In this document: positions 1-11,473 of the stretch, piece by piece
Layout of the letters: each line of letters begins with the position of its first letter
Numbering within the stretch: position 1 is the first letter of the stretch
Source: Paracoccus cavernae
GTDB lineage: Bacteria; Pseudomonadota; Alphaproteobacteria; Rhodobacterales; Rhodobacteraceae
Direction of reading: 5' to 3'
NCBI GenBank assembly: GCA_030410095.1
Contig: JAUFRC010000001.1
Location: 1,252,501 to 1,316,500 of the forward strand
Length of the DNA: 64,000 bases
Notes under the pieces: model-generated
Database searches by the model: none
Seen by the model: the letters and a program-made list of their open reading frames with translations, nothing else
What the model was told of the DNA's origin: nothing
Position numbers and translations under genes: made by a program

Positions 1-19
1 AAGACCGGAACCAAAGATC

Positions 20-1007
20 GTGGCAGCAAGCAATCTCGACGGCAGTGGCCCGAAGTGGAAGAAAGCCGTTTGGCCGCTTGTCGGCATCGGGGCGATTTCG
101 GTCTCGTTCTGGCTGTTGGCGCAAGAGCTGCGCGGCATGTCATGGGACGCGCTCTGGGCCCGTATCACCGAGATCAGCGCGCATAACTGGCTCCTGATCT
201 CGATCTGCACGCTGGGTTGCTACCTGATCCTTGCCGCCTACGATCGCTGGCGCTCAAACATCTCAAGCGCAAGGTGAACTACAGCTTCGTGGCGCTTTGC
301 TCGCTTACGACCTATGCCCTCTCGCATTCTCTGGGGGCTTCGGCCTTTACCGGCGCGGTCATCCGCTACCGCGCCTATTCGACCAAGGGCCTGAGCGCGG
401 CCGAGGTCGGGGTGCTGGTAACCTTTTGCTCGCTGACCTATGCGCTCGGCGTAATGGTGCTCGTCGGGCTCGTCTTTCTGCTCGATCCCGCGCTTGATAC
501 CCGCTTTGCCGAGGTCCTCTCGCCGGGGATGGTACGCTGGATCGCATGGGGGCTTTTGGGGCTCAGCGCCTTTTATCTGGTCTGCAGCGCGCTGCGCCTG
601 CCCGATCTCAAGATCCGCAATTTCCGCATCTCTTACCCCTGCCTGCCGATCGCCTTGCGTCAGGTTCTGGTCGCCCCGATCGAGCTGCTCTTTGCCGGCG
701 GCATCCTGTATTTCGCCCTGCCTGCCACCGGAAATCCGGGCTATGTCGTGGTGCTCGGCGTCTTTGTCGTGGCCTTCACGCTGGCCCTGATGTCGCATGC
801 GCCAGGGGCTTAGGCGTCTTCGAGCTGGGCGTTCTGATGGCTTTGCCCGAATTCCCGCCCGAGACGGTGCTTGCCGCCCTTCTGGTCTTCCGGCTGTGCT
901 ATTTCATCATCCCGCTGGTCATCGGACTGGCAACGGCGGTGATCTTCGAGCACGGACAGCTGCGCTCGGGACTTGCCGCGCAAGGCACGCCGCCGCCGTC
1001 GCATTAG
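20..1007 (+). CDS. Lysylphosphatidylglycerol synthase TM-domain (flippase-like) membrane protein, frameshifted
   Basis: The reconstructed protein is a polytopic inner-membrane protein of about 330 residues. After a short charged N-terminus it shows successive hydrophobic segments, and it carries the family-like stretches ALSHSLGASAFTGAVIRYRA and LVFRLCYFIIPLVIGL. These resemble the N-terminal membrane domain of MprF/YbhN (UPF0104), a family tied to lipid flipping or lipid-linked transport; the substrate cannot be deduced. Two frameshifts, near 246 and 806, are each repaired by one added base. The GTG at 20 is only the first start seen in the window, and the true start could lie upstream of the window edge. 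No synthase domain follows, so aminoacyl-lipid synthesis itself is not supported. Confidence 0.7.
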
Positions 1008-1132
1008 GGCCGCCGACCAGAACCAAGGGGCGACCCGTCGGGCGACTGACAGAAACTCTTCAGCCAATTGCAACATCACTGTCAGGAACAGGGCTTAGCT
1101 CACGGCGCAGCACCGCTTTGAGAGGAAACCGA

Positions 1133-2480
1133 ATGCGCCTGTTCACCCTGCTGCTCGGCAGCGCGACCGTTCTGGCCCTGCCCGCCACCGCCGAAGAGAG
1201 CTTTCCCGCCAAACTCGCAGGCCATGCCGCTTTGCCCGCGCTGACGCTGGTCGCGCCACCCGCCGATGCACCACGCGACGCGCTTTTGGCGGGCAAATTC
1301 ACCACCCCCTCGCGCAACAGCACGCCCATGAGCCTCGAAGGCGATGTCGGCCCGAATTACGGCGGCCACAAAACCGGCCTCTCCTGCCCTTCATCGGCCA
1401 GCCCGTACAGGGCCTGTCGGGCTTTGCCATGAACCGCGCCGCGGACGGCAGCTGGTTCGTGCTGACCGACAACGGCTTCGGCACCAAGCTCAACAGCCCC
1501 GATGCGCTGCTGAGCTTCCACCGCATGACCCCCGATTTCACCACCGGCAAAGTCGCCCGCCTCGAGACGGTTTTCCTGCGCGACCCCGATTTCAAAATCC
1601 CCTTCCGCATCGCCAACGAGGGCACCGAGAGCCGCTATCTGACAGGTGCGGATTTCGACCCCGAAAGCATCCAGTACCGCGACGGCGAGATCTGGATCGG
1701 CGACGAATTCGGCCCTTCCTGATCCGCGCGACCGAAGACGGGCGGATCGTCTCGGTCCACCAGACCGTGCTGGACGGCCAACCGCTGACCGGCCCCGACA
1801 CCCCCGGCACGGCGGTTCCGGCACAGGCGGGCAAGGATTTCCGCGTCCAGCGCTCGGGCGGCTACGAGGGAATGGCCCTCCAGCCCGAGACCGGCCTTCT
1901 GTGGGCGATGCTCGAAAAGCCGCTTCTGGACGAAGCAGGCGCGCCCGAGGGCGATTTCCTGCGCGTCATGACCTTTGATCCGGCGAAAGGCGATTGGACC
2001 GGCGAGAGCTTCCGCTTCAAACTGTCCGAAGGCGCGACCGCGATCGGCGATTTCAACTTCATCGACGCGACCCGCGCCCTCGTGATCGAGCGCGACAATG
2101 GCGAGGGTGATCAGGCCAAAGCCTGCGCCGAAGGCAGCACCGATCACTCGGCCTGCTATCCGCTGCCCGCCAAGGTCAAGAACGTCGTGCTCGTCGATAC
2201 AGCCACCACCGATGCCGAGGGCAATCTGCGCCGCATTGGCCATATCGACCTGCTCGACATCGCCGACCCCGACAGCAAGGCGCTGCCCGGCCTCGCATCC
2301 GGCAGCGGACCCTTCACCTTCCCCTTCTTCACGATCGAGGATGTGGCCCGCGTCGACGAGACCCATATCATGGTCGCCAACGACAACAACCTGCCCTTCT
2401 CGGGCGGGCGCGAGATCGGCAAGGCCGCGGATAACGAATTCATCCTGCTCTCCGTGCCGGAGCTGCTCTCGGCACGCTGA
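1133..2480 (+). CDS. Secreted esterase-like protein of the phytase type, frameshifted
   Basis: The ATG at 1133 begins a clear signal peptide (MRLFTLLLGSATVLALPATA, cleavage near AEE), so the product is exported. The mature part has blocks of the 'esterase-like activity of phytase' family: FVLTDNGFG, GADFDPESI, WIGDEFGPF, GGYEGMALQPETGLLWA and FTIEDVARVDETHIMVANDN, which together suggest a beta-propeller fold. Substrate is unknown; a phosphodiester or phosphomonoester hydrolase is a family-level guess. Frameshifts near 1388 and 1715 are consistent with single missing bases. Reconstructed length is about 449 residues, normal for the family. Confidence 0.75.
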
Positions 2481-2747
2481 GGCGGTTCAAAACGAGGCGG
2501 AGGCGGGCTTGGCGCGAGCGGCCCGCCTCCGCTGAATCACAAGCCCTGCATCCACGCGATAACGGCACAACCCGAGGACCGCGCGCATGGATACCGCTCG
2601 CGTCAGGCGGGAAAACCGTGGCAAAGGCCGCACCGCTACCCAGCCGCAGGGAACGAAAGCACGGTTTCGGCGCGGCAGGAACTTGCCTATTTCACATCAT
2701 TGCCCTAGCAATATGTGTAAATTGTTATTCGCTTTTTTGGTGGTTCG

Positions 2748-4807
2748 ATGTCGTTTTCTCTTCGCCAAACAGATCGTCTTGGCCGTCTGACCACGGCCCT
2801 TGGTCCCGATACGCTTGTCCTGCTGCGGTTCGACGGAAGCGATCACCTCAACGGGCTTTTCGATTACCGCGTCGAGGCGATCTCGATGGAACGCGACCTC
2901 GATTTCGACGCGCTGGTCGGAACCCATGCCACCGTCGCGATTGACGGCCGCGAGGGCTGCGCCATTTCGACGGCATCGTCACCCAAGCGCGCTGGATCGG
3001 CTCGAACGAGAACGGCCACCGCTACGACCTGAACCTGCGCCCCTGGTTCTGGCTGGCGGGACTTCGCCGCAACCAGCGGATTTTCCACAACAAAACCGTC
3101 GTCGAAATTCTCAAGGAATTGCTGGCCGATTACGCCGATCTCGGGACGCCCGCGCTGGACATGGCGCTGACCGGCGATCATCCGGTGCTGGAATATACCG
3201 TGCAATACCGCAGATCGGATCTCGATTTCGCACGCCGCCAGATGGAGCGGCACGGGATCTCCTTTCATTTCCGCCACGAAGACGGCAACCACACGCTGGT
3301 TCTCACCGATGATATCGCGAGCCATGTTTCGGTCGGCTCGCGCGAGTTCAAATCCTATGACGCGCATCATCAGGCCGATGGCGAGCATTTCTGGGAATGG
3401 GCGCCCGAGCGCAATCTGACCACCGGCGCGGTCCGTCTGACCGACTACAACTTCAAGACGCCGATGGCCGCGATGGAGACCGACCGGCAGGGCGATGCGG
3501 CCTATGCCCATGGCCAGATCGAAAGTTTCGACTATCCCGGCGACTACCTTGACCGCGCGCGCGGCAAAGGCATGGTCGGCCTCAAGGCTCTGGGCGAGCG
3601 CGGCGGCGACCGGCGTCACCGCGCGGCGGGCGATTGCGTCTCGCTCGGTGCGGGCATGCAGGTGACGCTGAGCGGCGATCCTGTTCCCGGCACCGGCGAA
3701 ACCTATCTCGTGCTCTCGGCCAATTACCATTTCATGAGCGAAGCTTACGGTACCGGCAGCCCCTCCAAGGACGGTTACGCCTTCAACGCGAGCTGGAGCA
3801 TGATGCCGATTTCGGCGCCGATGGTACCGCCACGCCGCACGCCCATTCCGGTCGTCCAAGGCCCGCAGACCGCCATGGTCGTCGGCGAAGGCGAGATCGA
3901 TTGCGACGATTTCGGCCGCATTCTCGTACGTTTCCACTGGGATTTGCAGAATGCTTTCTCGATGCGCTGCCGCGTCAGCCAGTCTTGGGCCGGCGCCGGT
4001 TGGGGCGGCATGGTCATTCCGCGGATCGGCATGGAGGTCGTGGTCGAGTTTCTCGAAGGCGATCCCGACAAGCCGCTGGTGACCGGCTGCGTCTATAACG
4101 GCAAGAACAACGTCCCCTATGATCTGCCGGCCAACAAGACCATCAGCACCTTCAAATCCGACACCCATGAAGGTGCGGGCTATAACGAATTCCGCTTCGA
4201 GGATCAGGCCGGTCGCGAAGAGGTCTTCATGCATGCGCAAAAAGACCACAATACGATCATTGAAAATGACGAAAGCCACTCCATCGGCCACAACCGCAGC
4301 AAATCCGTGGCCAACGACCAAAGCGAGAGCGTCGGCAACAACAAATCCATCTCGATCGGCAACGACCACAACGAGACCATCGGCAACGACATGTATTACA
4401 ATGTCGGTCGCAACCAGCAGGAAAACTACGGCAAGGACCACATCCACCGCGTCGGCAATATCCACAAACAGGCGATTTTTGCCGATCACCTCTACGAGGC
4501 GGGCCGCAATTTCGAGGGCGAGGTTTTCGGCCGCTATACGCTGGATGTCGGAAAATCGATCACCAACAACACCCGCATCCATACGCTGATGGCCTACGAG
4601 AAAATGCAGATCAAAGGTCCGGGCGGCAAGATCACCATCGATGCCTCGGGGATCTCGCTGGAGGCCCCGACGATCTGGCTCAAAGGCAATGTCGTGATGA
4701 GCAGCGGCTCGAGCACGCAGGTCTCGACCCTGCAGATGGCGGCACGCGAAGGCCTGCCGCTTTGCGAGGAATGCGCGAAATTCGAGGATGCGACCAGCGA
4801 AGAGTAA
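2748..4807 (+). CDS. vgrG: Type VI secretion spike protein VgrG, one frameshift
   Basis: VgrG forms the trimeric tip of the type VI secretion tube and carries effectors. The reconstructed protein has about 686 residues. The N-terminal half is the gp27-like base, including FDYRVEAIS and QYRRSDLDFARRQMERHGI; the gp5-like OB fold follows (GRILVRFHWD, SQSWAGAGWGGMVIPRIG, LVTGCVYNG). The C-terminal needle contains NDESHSIG/NDHNETIG-type repeats. The tail ends in GLPLCEECAKFEDATSEE, which may be an adaptor or effector docking tail (inference). A missing C near 2960 explains the only shift. No other T6SS structural gene is in view, so this is an orphan vgrG island paired with the converging adaptor and effector genes. 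Confidence 0.93.
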
Positions 4808-4847
4808 GGGCGCACCCTCGGTCCGGTCTGACCGGACGAGCGAGTTG

Positions 4848-4881
4848 GGGCGGGGTGCAAAGATGCGGCCCCGCCCTTTTT
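4848..4881 (+). terminator. Rho-independent terminator after vgrG
   Basis: GGGCGGGG (4848-4855) pairs perfectly with CCCCGCCC (4869-4876) and is followed by five T. It lies 40 bases past the vgrG stop. A second small perfect hairpin, GTCCGGT-ctg-ACCGGAC, sits just upstream at 4821-4837. Confidence 0.8.
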
Positions 4882-4919
4882 CATTCCCCGAGCTTTGGCG
4901 CGGTCGACACCGGTCCGCG

Positions 4920-5478
4920 TCAGCCGCCCTCTTCGGGCAGGAGGGTATAGCCGAAGCTGGCCGGATCATAGGCAAACCGGCTGGTCGCGGGACGGGTCGT
5001 CTCTGAGATCCCCCCGCCCCCTCATCGCGTTTGTTGCGCTGGTACAGGATTGCGAAATCGGGGGGCCGTCGGGGTTCGGCACCGCATCCACGGTGATCTT
5101 TCCCGCTCCGGCATCGAGAACCATGTCGAGAGGCTCGTCGCAAATCCCCTGCGCGCTCCCCATCCGCAGCGTGACCACCGCCCCGTCACCCGAGCCGCCC
5201 CCGGTGCGAAAGCGTGCCACCACCAGCAGATCGGCCTGACCATCGCCGCTGAAATCCTCGAGCCGGATCTGCTCTGGCGGGCTTTGATCGGGCGTGCCGC
5301 TTGAGGCCTCGTAGATCTGCGCGATCATCTGGGGCACCGGCAGCGCGGCGCACGCGCTTTCGGCCGCAGGCGTCTGCGCGCGCGCGGGTCCCGCAAGAAC
5401 CAGACAGAAAGCGCAAAGCGCCAGCGCGCCATTGCCCGCGCGGCGCGGCAATTCAGCCGAAGGTCGAGCCGGTTTCAT
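4920..5478 (-). CDS. Small exported protein; candidate periplasmic immunity protein of the T6SS island, frameshifted near its end
   Basis: The start at 5478 is favoured by an AAGGAGC ribosome-binding site and lies 10 bases after the effector stop. The first 36 residues form a signal peptide (hydrophobic core ALALCAFCLVLAG, cleavage after ARA). The mature region has the FG-GAP-like calcium-loop motif DFSGDGQADLLVV and cysteines that could form disulfides. A shift near 5017, in a run of C, restores a C-terminus ending in GYTLLPEEGG. I do not recognise a named family. Gene order adaptor-effector-exported protein suggests periplasmic immunity against a cell-wall effector; this is inference from context only. 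Confidence 0.6.
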
Positions 5479-5488
5479 CACTGCTCCT

Positions 5489-8030
5489 TCAGGGCGGATC
5501 GAAGCGGAAGCTTCCGACAGTGCCGGAAATCGAGGGGTCGTCAAGGTTGAGCCGATAGGTCACGCCCAAAGCGATACCGTTGCGCTGCGGCAGATCGCTC
5601 CAGCCGCGGATGCTTTGGACATGGCCGACTGCAGGCCCGCTGGCGGCCCGTTCGATCGCTGTCATCGCCAGCTCTTCACGCGCCTGATTATGGGTCGGGT
5701 TGGCCCGCCCGATCGCGCCAAGCGCCGTGGTCAGGCGGTTGAGCGTGCTTGTCGTGTAAATATGCGCGCGATAGGCCATGGCGACCGCCTTTTCGCTGGT
5801 CAGGTAATCGCTGACCCTGCCGGTTCCGACGCGCGCCGCGAGAATGTTGGCGATCCTTTGGCGCGCGAATTTTCCGCAGGCGATCTGGAAGCGGTTGCTG
5901 GTCCGGTTCGCCATCTGCATCCGGTAGTAAAGCGGCCAGAGATGGCCGTAATGGTTGTCCTCGATCCCTTCCTTGCGGGTGGGATCGGCCCTGTAATTGG
6001 CTCCGCACAGCATAACCGGACCGCTTTCGCTCTCCATATGGATCGCCGAGAAATAGGCGCCGCCGCCCGCCGCAAGCGGCCAGGCCGAGGCCGCCGACAT
6101 CCCGAACCGCCCGATGGTTTCGCGAAAAACCTGCGGCTCGACCGAGGCGATATAGGCAAAAAGCGCCCCCATTTCGCGCGCTTCCTCGACAGGGATCGTG
6201 CCCGAGCCGGAATGGCCGAGAACCGCCAGCGTCCAATGGCAAAGGCCGAAGGACAGGGTCACGCGGTCATAGGCGTTCAGGCTGTCGAAATGGCCCAGAC
6301 ATTCAAAATGGGAGGCCGCCCGCACCACTTTGAAGGTCGAGAGCTGCGCGGCCGAGAGCCCCGTGCCGGTATAGCCGCCGCTGCCGTAAATCGTCTGGGG
6401 CGTGACCTCGGTCGTCTCGAGGTTCCAGATATGCGAGCCGCCGGTCAGCTGGCCGCCATAGGTCACTCCACCCTGATTATAGCCCGTATAGCCGCCGATG
6501 GTGATCGGTTTGGGAATGGTCTGCCCGTCCATCTGGACCGTGGTGTTGATGGAGGCCGGCAAAGGATAGGTCGCGCTGAGATCGACCGCGAACATCCGCG
6601 GCGCATTGCTGTCGTAATCGTCGTACCGCCAGATGCCCTCCTGCACGACCGCCGCCGGATCCAGCGAGCGGGCAGCAGGACTGGCATAGACATGGACCGG
6701 ACAGCGATAGGCCCGCTCGAGCCAGCTTTGCAACGCGCGGGCGGTTGCCGCATTCAGCCCGCCGCTGGCCAGACCGGCCTCGGGGTAGAGCGCATGGCCC
6801 GAAAGCACCTCGGGCGGGCGGCGGATGATGCGTTGGAGGTGGAGCTCGCCCGTCGAATGCAGATCCTCGACCGCGGCTTGCGGCAGTTTGGCGTGGCACT
6901 GGAATTCGCGCAAAGCCCATTGCGTGCTGCGCCCGAAAGCGCCGTCGAGCGTGCCGAAACGCCCGCCCGCCGCATTGGTCGCGCCGACTGCGGCGCTCGG
7001 GCCGAAAGCGGTAATCGTCCTGCCGCGCGCGCGTTTGCCTGCAATCAGCCAGAAGCCGGTCTCGAAGAGCGCGAATTGCAGCATATGGACCGGCTGCGGC
7101 AGGTTGACCCTGTTCTCGATCGGCGCCTCGCCCGAACCTTCGTTATAGGCACCAAGGCAAAGCTGGTAGCCAGGACGCGTGACCTTGATGCCCGGGTTCT
7201 TGCGACCTGCCCAGATGGCCTCGGGCCGGTCTGGTCTGGGGTCGCTGTCGTCGGTCCCGCCGGAAATGTCGTACGAGCCGCGTTGCAGCACCGCCGCGCC
7301 GAACATCCCTGCATCGGGCGCGCTCGAGGCGCCCGCCGCAAGAGCGCCTCGGGCACTTCCAGCTCGGAAACCCGATCGGCGGGATGCGCACCATGCGCCT
7401 TGCGGACGGCCTCCATGACCTCGGCGGGAATACGGTAGGCCTGCCCGTCCAGAAGCTGGTCGTTCTCGCGCGCCGAGGCATTGCGGGTGAAGCGGTTCAT
7501 GTGGATGCGTTTGAAAGCCCGCATGGCCCAAAGCGCGCGCCCGTCGAAAAACTCGGTAATCCCCGCGTAAAGCCCGAGATTGGTCAGGCGTCGCTGAAGG
7601 CCGGTCGGCTGATGGATCGCGGGCAGCTCGAAGGAGACATCGAAGGAATAGGTCGGACCGCTCTCGAGCGTGATCACCAGCTCGGCCTGCATGACCTGCG
7701 CCGGAACCTGCCGGTTGCTGGCGCGGTCCAGAACGATCTGGCCGTCCGCAGGTATGGGCTGGGGAGCCGTCATCCCCGGCACAAGCTGATAGCTGCCTTT
7801 GGGGACCTGATCGGGGTAAAGGTCCAGCCGAGTTTCAGCCGAAGGCTACGCTCTGGACAGGTGGCGCAGCTCGCCGCGGGCGCATATTGGCTGCCCTGTC
7901 CCGTCGCTGCCGCCATCGCGGCCTGAACCGATCCGTTGGTCGTCGCGGAAGGCAGAGGGCCCGTCAGTTCGGCCGGTGTCTCGGGCATGTCCTCGATCGT
8001 TTCGCCGCCTTGCTGCTGTCCCAAAGTCAT
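5489..8030 (-). CDS. Candidate T6SS effector with peptidoglycan-binding regions and a lysozyme-like signature, frameshifted
   Basis: The reconstructed protein has about 847 residues. The ATG at 8030 overlaps the upstream adaptor stop (ATGA) and has a GGAGG-type site. A first peptidoglycan-binding-like unit (LQRRLTNLGLYAG, ALWAMRAFK) lies around residues 140-175. A second lies around 355-440 (FGTLDGAFGRSTQWALREFQ, then GLNAATARALQSWL). Further on is a segment with ASHFECLGHFDSLNAYD and LSFGLCHWTL near residue 575, similar in spacing to the Glu/Asp active sites of lysozyme-like hydrolases. Frameshifts near 7817 and 7340 are single-base. Context (adaptor upstream, vgrG nearby, exported small protein downstream) supports a cell-wall-degrading effector; the catalytic assignment is inference. 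Confidence 0.65.
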
Positions 8031-9465
8031 TTCTCGTCCTCCAGCCTGACGGCCGCGATCCTGCGCTGGTAGCTGTCGCGCAGCCCCTCGGTCAAAGCCC
8101 TGCGCCGCTCTTCGGAACGCGGCAATTGAAGGCTTTCCCGGATCCACGGGAAAAGGGGATCATGGCAAAGCCCGTGCCCCAATTGAAAAGACATACATGT
8201 CAGCAATGCGATCTCCGCGCGCGACAGATCCCATTGTGCTAATTGGTCTATCATGGCGTCGCAACAGTATTTCACCAGCTCCGGCCCCAGCCAGCGGGTA
8301 CGCGCCGGCCAGACATGGCGGACCGCGTGATGGAGCACGGAACTGTCGGCCTGGCTCCAATCGTGGTCTCCCACATCCTCGAATGCCCAGAGAATGCGCG
8401 CGGCCTCGGTACGGTCATCGGCAACGGCTGCCTCGAACGCGTCGATCCCTTCGGCGAGATCGGCCAGCACAACCCCAACTTTTGCGGCGCGGCGGGATAG
8501 GTTTCGGGCCAGCCGGCCTTGTTCAGGATCGCCCAATATTGCGGATCGGTGTCGAAATAGCTGCCCCAGCTGGCGACCATGACCAGATATTGAAGCTGGA
8601 GCCGGCTGCTGTTGGCCCCCGCCTCCTTGCCGCGTTCATGGGCCAAAGCGACCACCTCGCGGGTCCGCTCGTCGTCAAGTCCGGCAACGATCGGCGCGAA
8701 AATCTGGCGCAGAAATTCTACCGAGCGCAGGAAATGGCGGTGCAGCGCCTCGGCCTCGGCGGCGGCTTCTGCCTCCTTGCTGAAAAGACCGTCCCTAGTC
8801 AGCATGCCGCACACAAAGATCGAGGTAATCGCGCATCCGCACAAGATCGCGGCCGACCAGAACCGGCTGGGCCTCCCTCCCTCGGTCAGCGCGAAAAGAA
8901 AGGGCGCGGAAAAGGCGGCAAAAGGAGCGGGTTTCATATGGGCGACCAATCCGCGCATCGCCTCGGGGGCATAAAAGCGGAAATAGTTCCAGCGCCCCTC
9001 GCCGGCATCGAAAATGCGCGTGAATTTGCGGAAATGGCGCAGAAGATCATCGAGCGAGGCCCTGCTGCGGATCAATGTGACCGAGCCCGAGCCCCAGAGC
9101 TGCCAATGCGCGTCATTGCCCGATTTCGGCGTGAGCAAGCGCCGCGCCAGCTGGTGGTCGGGCGGAAGCGCGATCAGATAGGGCGCGACATCGCGTAGAT
9201 CCTCTGCCGCCTCGCCGCGCATCAAGGACGCATAGTCGAGCCCTGCCCCGTCCAGCTGTTCCGGAAAATCGGGAAAGCGCGCGGCTTCGAGCAACGCGAA
9301 ACAGCCGGCCGGCGCTTCATCGCCGCCCCAAACCGCCGCTGGATCGCCGAATGCCAAGCTCGCGAGCACCCGCGAAAGACGGTCGCGGTCTTTTGCAACA
9401 GCGGCCTCCGCCTCGACCAGCCAGGAGCCGGCGGCGGGCAATCCTTCGGATAACGGCGCAATCAT
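8027..9465 (-). CDS. DUF4123-type T6SS effector adaptor/chaperone, frameshifted
   Basis: DUF4123 proteins load effectors onto VgrG. The N-terminal 150 residues look like that domain: WLVEAEAAV, AGCFALLEA, DVAPYLIALPPD, LWGSGSVTLIRS, LDDLLRHFRKFTRI and RWNYFRFYAPEAM. The remaining roughly 320 residues include a hydrophobic stretch near residues 240-265 (FWSAAILCGCAITSIFVCGM) and an uncharacterised helical C-terminal half. The chosen start (MIAPLSEGLP) fits the domain; the open frame extends to 9570. One shift near 8490 joins the two parts. The stop overlaps the effector start, so the two genes are probably translationally coupled. Confidence 0.75.
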
Positions 9466-9690
9466 CGCCAAGCCCCCACCGGGCAGCACAAAACAAACAA
9501 TCAGATCCCCGGCACGACGAGACAAGCCGTCCTTCCCGACAGCCGGCCCGTTGCGGGCCTGGGACGACAACGTGCAAACTCGCTTTTAGTTCAATATGAT
9601 GGCGGGGGTCTTATGCTCTTTGACGCATGGCCGCAAAAGCCTGCGCGCGTAACGCCGAACGCCCGCAAGGATGCTGCTGCGCGGCCAATG

Positions 9691-9718
9691 AAAAAGGCCG
9701 ACGCGGATGCGCCGGCCT
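9691..9718 (-). terminator. Rho-independent terminator of the small exported protein gene
   Basis: Read on the minus strand, AGGCCGGCG pairs with CGTCGGCCT (one G-U pair) and is followed by five T. It lies about 25 bases past the stop at 9741. Confidence 0.8.
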
Positions 9719-9740
9719 CTCTTACATCGATTGTGACGGA

Positions 9741-10106
9741 TCAGTTGCCTTTCGGCGACCCGAGGTCACGGAAATCGACATTGGCGCCTTCGGCACCCGA
9801 TTTGCCGTTGAGGGTGATCAGCGTGCCGTCAGCCTCGTTATAGATCAGTTCCAGCGACTCGCCGTTGCGGGTACCGGTCGCGGTGATTTTGCCATCGGCA
9901 CGGCTCACCGAGATATCCTGCATACCTTTTGTGGTCAGAAGGTCCTTGACCTGAACGTCGCTCAGGCCCTGCGCCGCAAGCAGGATCTGATCCGCCGGAA
10001 CGGTAGTGGTGGTTGCAGTCTGCGCAAAAGCGGCTCCTGCCAGAAGCGCCGAAACGGCACCGGCTTTGACGACAGTGCCGACGATTGCAAATGCTTTGTT
10101 CATCAT
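9741..10106 (-). CDS. Small exported PepSY-like protein
   Basis: Either of two adjacent ATG codons (10106, 10103) may start the gene, with GGAG upstream. The first 27 residues are a signal peptide ending ALLAGAAFAQ. The mature part, about 93 residues, has an alpha/beta pattern (LSDVQVKDLLTTKGMQDISV, GKITATGTRNGESLELIYN, GTLITLNGK) typical of PepSY-type periplasmic domains. Function is unknown. It is intact, has its own terminator, and stands just downstream of trpB with an 85-base gap that can hold a promoter. Confidence 0.65.
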   Translation of the reverse strand: MMNKAFAIVGTVVKAGAVSALLAGAAFAQTATTTTVPADQILLAAQGLSDVQVKDLLTTKGMQDISVSRADGKITATGTRNGESLELIYNEADGTLITLNGKSGAEGANVDFRDLGSPKGN

Positions 10107-10191
10107 GGCTATCTCCATAACCTCATCACAGGGACGAAACGAGGAAACGAGACAACCGGTTCCAAACAAAACAAACCTTTTACGGCAACCT

Positions 10192-11418
10192 TTAGGTCGT
10201 AATCTCGACTCCCATATGCTTGGCGACCGTGAAAATGTCCTTGTCGCCACGCCCCGAGAGGTTGACGACCATCAGGTGATCCTTGGGCAGGGTCGGCGCG
10301 AGTTTGCGGACATGGGCCAAGGCGTGGCAAGGCTCCAGCGCGGGGATGATGCCCTCGGTCTCGCAGAGCAGCTGGAACGCACCGAGAGCCTCGGTATCGG
10401 TCGCGCTGACATATTCGGCGCGGCCCTGCTCCTTGAGCCAGGCATGTTCGGGACCGATGCCGGGATAATCGAGACCGGCCGAGATCGAATGGCCCTCGAG
10501 GATCTGGCCCTCCTCGTCCTGCAACAGATAGGTGCGGTTGCCGTGAAGGACACCCGGACGCCCGCCCGAGAGGCTCGCGCAATGCTCCATGCGGGCGTCG
10601 ACGCCCTTGCCGCCCGCCTCGACCCCGATGATGCGCACCGAGCGGTCGTCGAGGAAGGGGTAGAAGAGGCCCATCGCATTCGAGCCGCCGCCGATCGCCG
10701 CGACAACGCTATCGGGCAAACGGCCCTCTTGAGCCATGAGCTGCGACTTGGTCTCGCGGCCGATTATGGCTTGGAAATCGCGGACCATTGCCGGATAGGG
10801 ATGGGGGCCGGCCACAGTGCCGATGCAGTAGAACGTGTCGGCGACATTGGTCACCCAGTCGCGCAGCGCGTCGTTCATCGCATCTTTAAGCGTCCCGCGC
10901 CCCGAGGTGACCGGCACGACTTCGGCACCCAGGAGGCGCATGCGGAAGACGTTCGGCGCCTGACGCTCGACATCGGTCGCGCCCATATAGACGATGCATT
11001 TCAGGCCGAAGCGCGCGCAAACCGTCGCGGTCGCCACGCCATGCTGGCCCGCGCCGGTTTCGGCGATGATGCGGGTCTTGCCCATGCGGCGCGCCAGAAG
11101 GATCTGGCCCAGCACGTTGTTGATCTTGTGGCTGCCGGTATGGTTCAGTTCTTCGCGCTTGAGATAGACCTTGGCACCGCCGAGCTCGGCGGTCAGGCGC
11201 GGCGCGAAATAAAGCGGCGAGGGACGGCCGACGTAATGGGTCCACAGATCCTCCATCTCGGAGATGAAGGCCGGATCGACCTTCGCACGCTCGTATTCCT
11301 TTTCGAGGTCAAGGATCAGCGGCATCAGCGTTTCGGATACGAAACGGCCGCCGAAAATCCCGAAACGACCCTGTTCGTCGGGTCCGGTCATAAAACTATT
11401 CGCGAGATCTTCGGCCAT
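10192..11418 (-). CDS. trpB: Tryptophan synthase beta chain
   Basis: TrpB condenses indole with L-serine to give tryptophan, using PLP, as a subunit of the cytoplasmic alpha2-beta2 complex. The 408-residue frame is uninterrupted. The PLP lysine is K98 in [12 protein letters not shown], the ammonium channel and phosphate-binding segments are [13 protein letters not shown] and [10 protein letters not shown], and the C-terminus has [11 protein letters not shown]. It is the last gene of the run lapA-trpF-GNAT-trpB. trpA is not in the window. Confidence 0.98.
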   Translation of the reverse strand: MAEDLANSFMTGPDEQGRFGIFGGRFVSETLMPLILDLEKEYERAKVDPAFISEMEDLWTHYVGRPSPLYFAPRLTAELGGAKVYLKREELNHTGSHKINNVLGQILLARRMGKTRIIAETGAGQHGVATATVCARFGLKCIVYMGATDVERQAPNVFRMRLLGAEVVPVTSGRGTLKDAMNDALRDWVTNVADTFYCIGTVAGPHPYPAMVRDFQAIIGRETKSQLMAQEGRLPDSVVAAIGGGSNAMGLFYPFLDDRSVRIIGVEAGGKGVDARMEHCASLSGGRPGVLHGNRTYLLQDEEGQILEGHSISAGLDYPGIGPEHAWLKEQGRAEYVSATDTEALGAFQLLCETEGIIPALEPCHALAHVRKLAPTLPKDHLMVVNLSGRGDKDIFTVAKHMGVEITT

Positions 11419-11473
11419 GGCATTTCCTGTCTTGAATAGGGTCCCGCAACATCCTCGGGCCTAGAGTGTTTTC

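Noticed and set aside
4200..4460. Short Asn/Asp/Gly repeats that might suggest a DNA repeat array
   Set aside because: They are the NDxxxSIG-type protein repeats of the VgrG needle, not a DNA-level or CRISPR repeat.
2864..5143. 759-residue open frame on the minus strand across vgrG
   Set aside because: It is antisense to a well-supported vgrG and is open only because of GC-rich codon bias; the protein is low-complexity with no domain.
5432..7438. 668-residue open frame on the plus strand
   Set aside because: Antisense to the effector gene, rich in Arg, Ala and Gly with no recognisable motif; the minus-strand frame has domains and coupled neighbours.
10006..11439. 477-residue open frame on the plus strand
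   Set aside because: Antisense to intact trpB.
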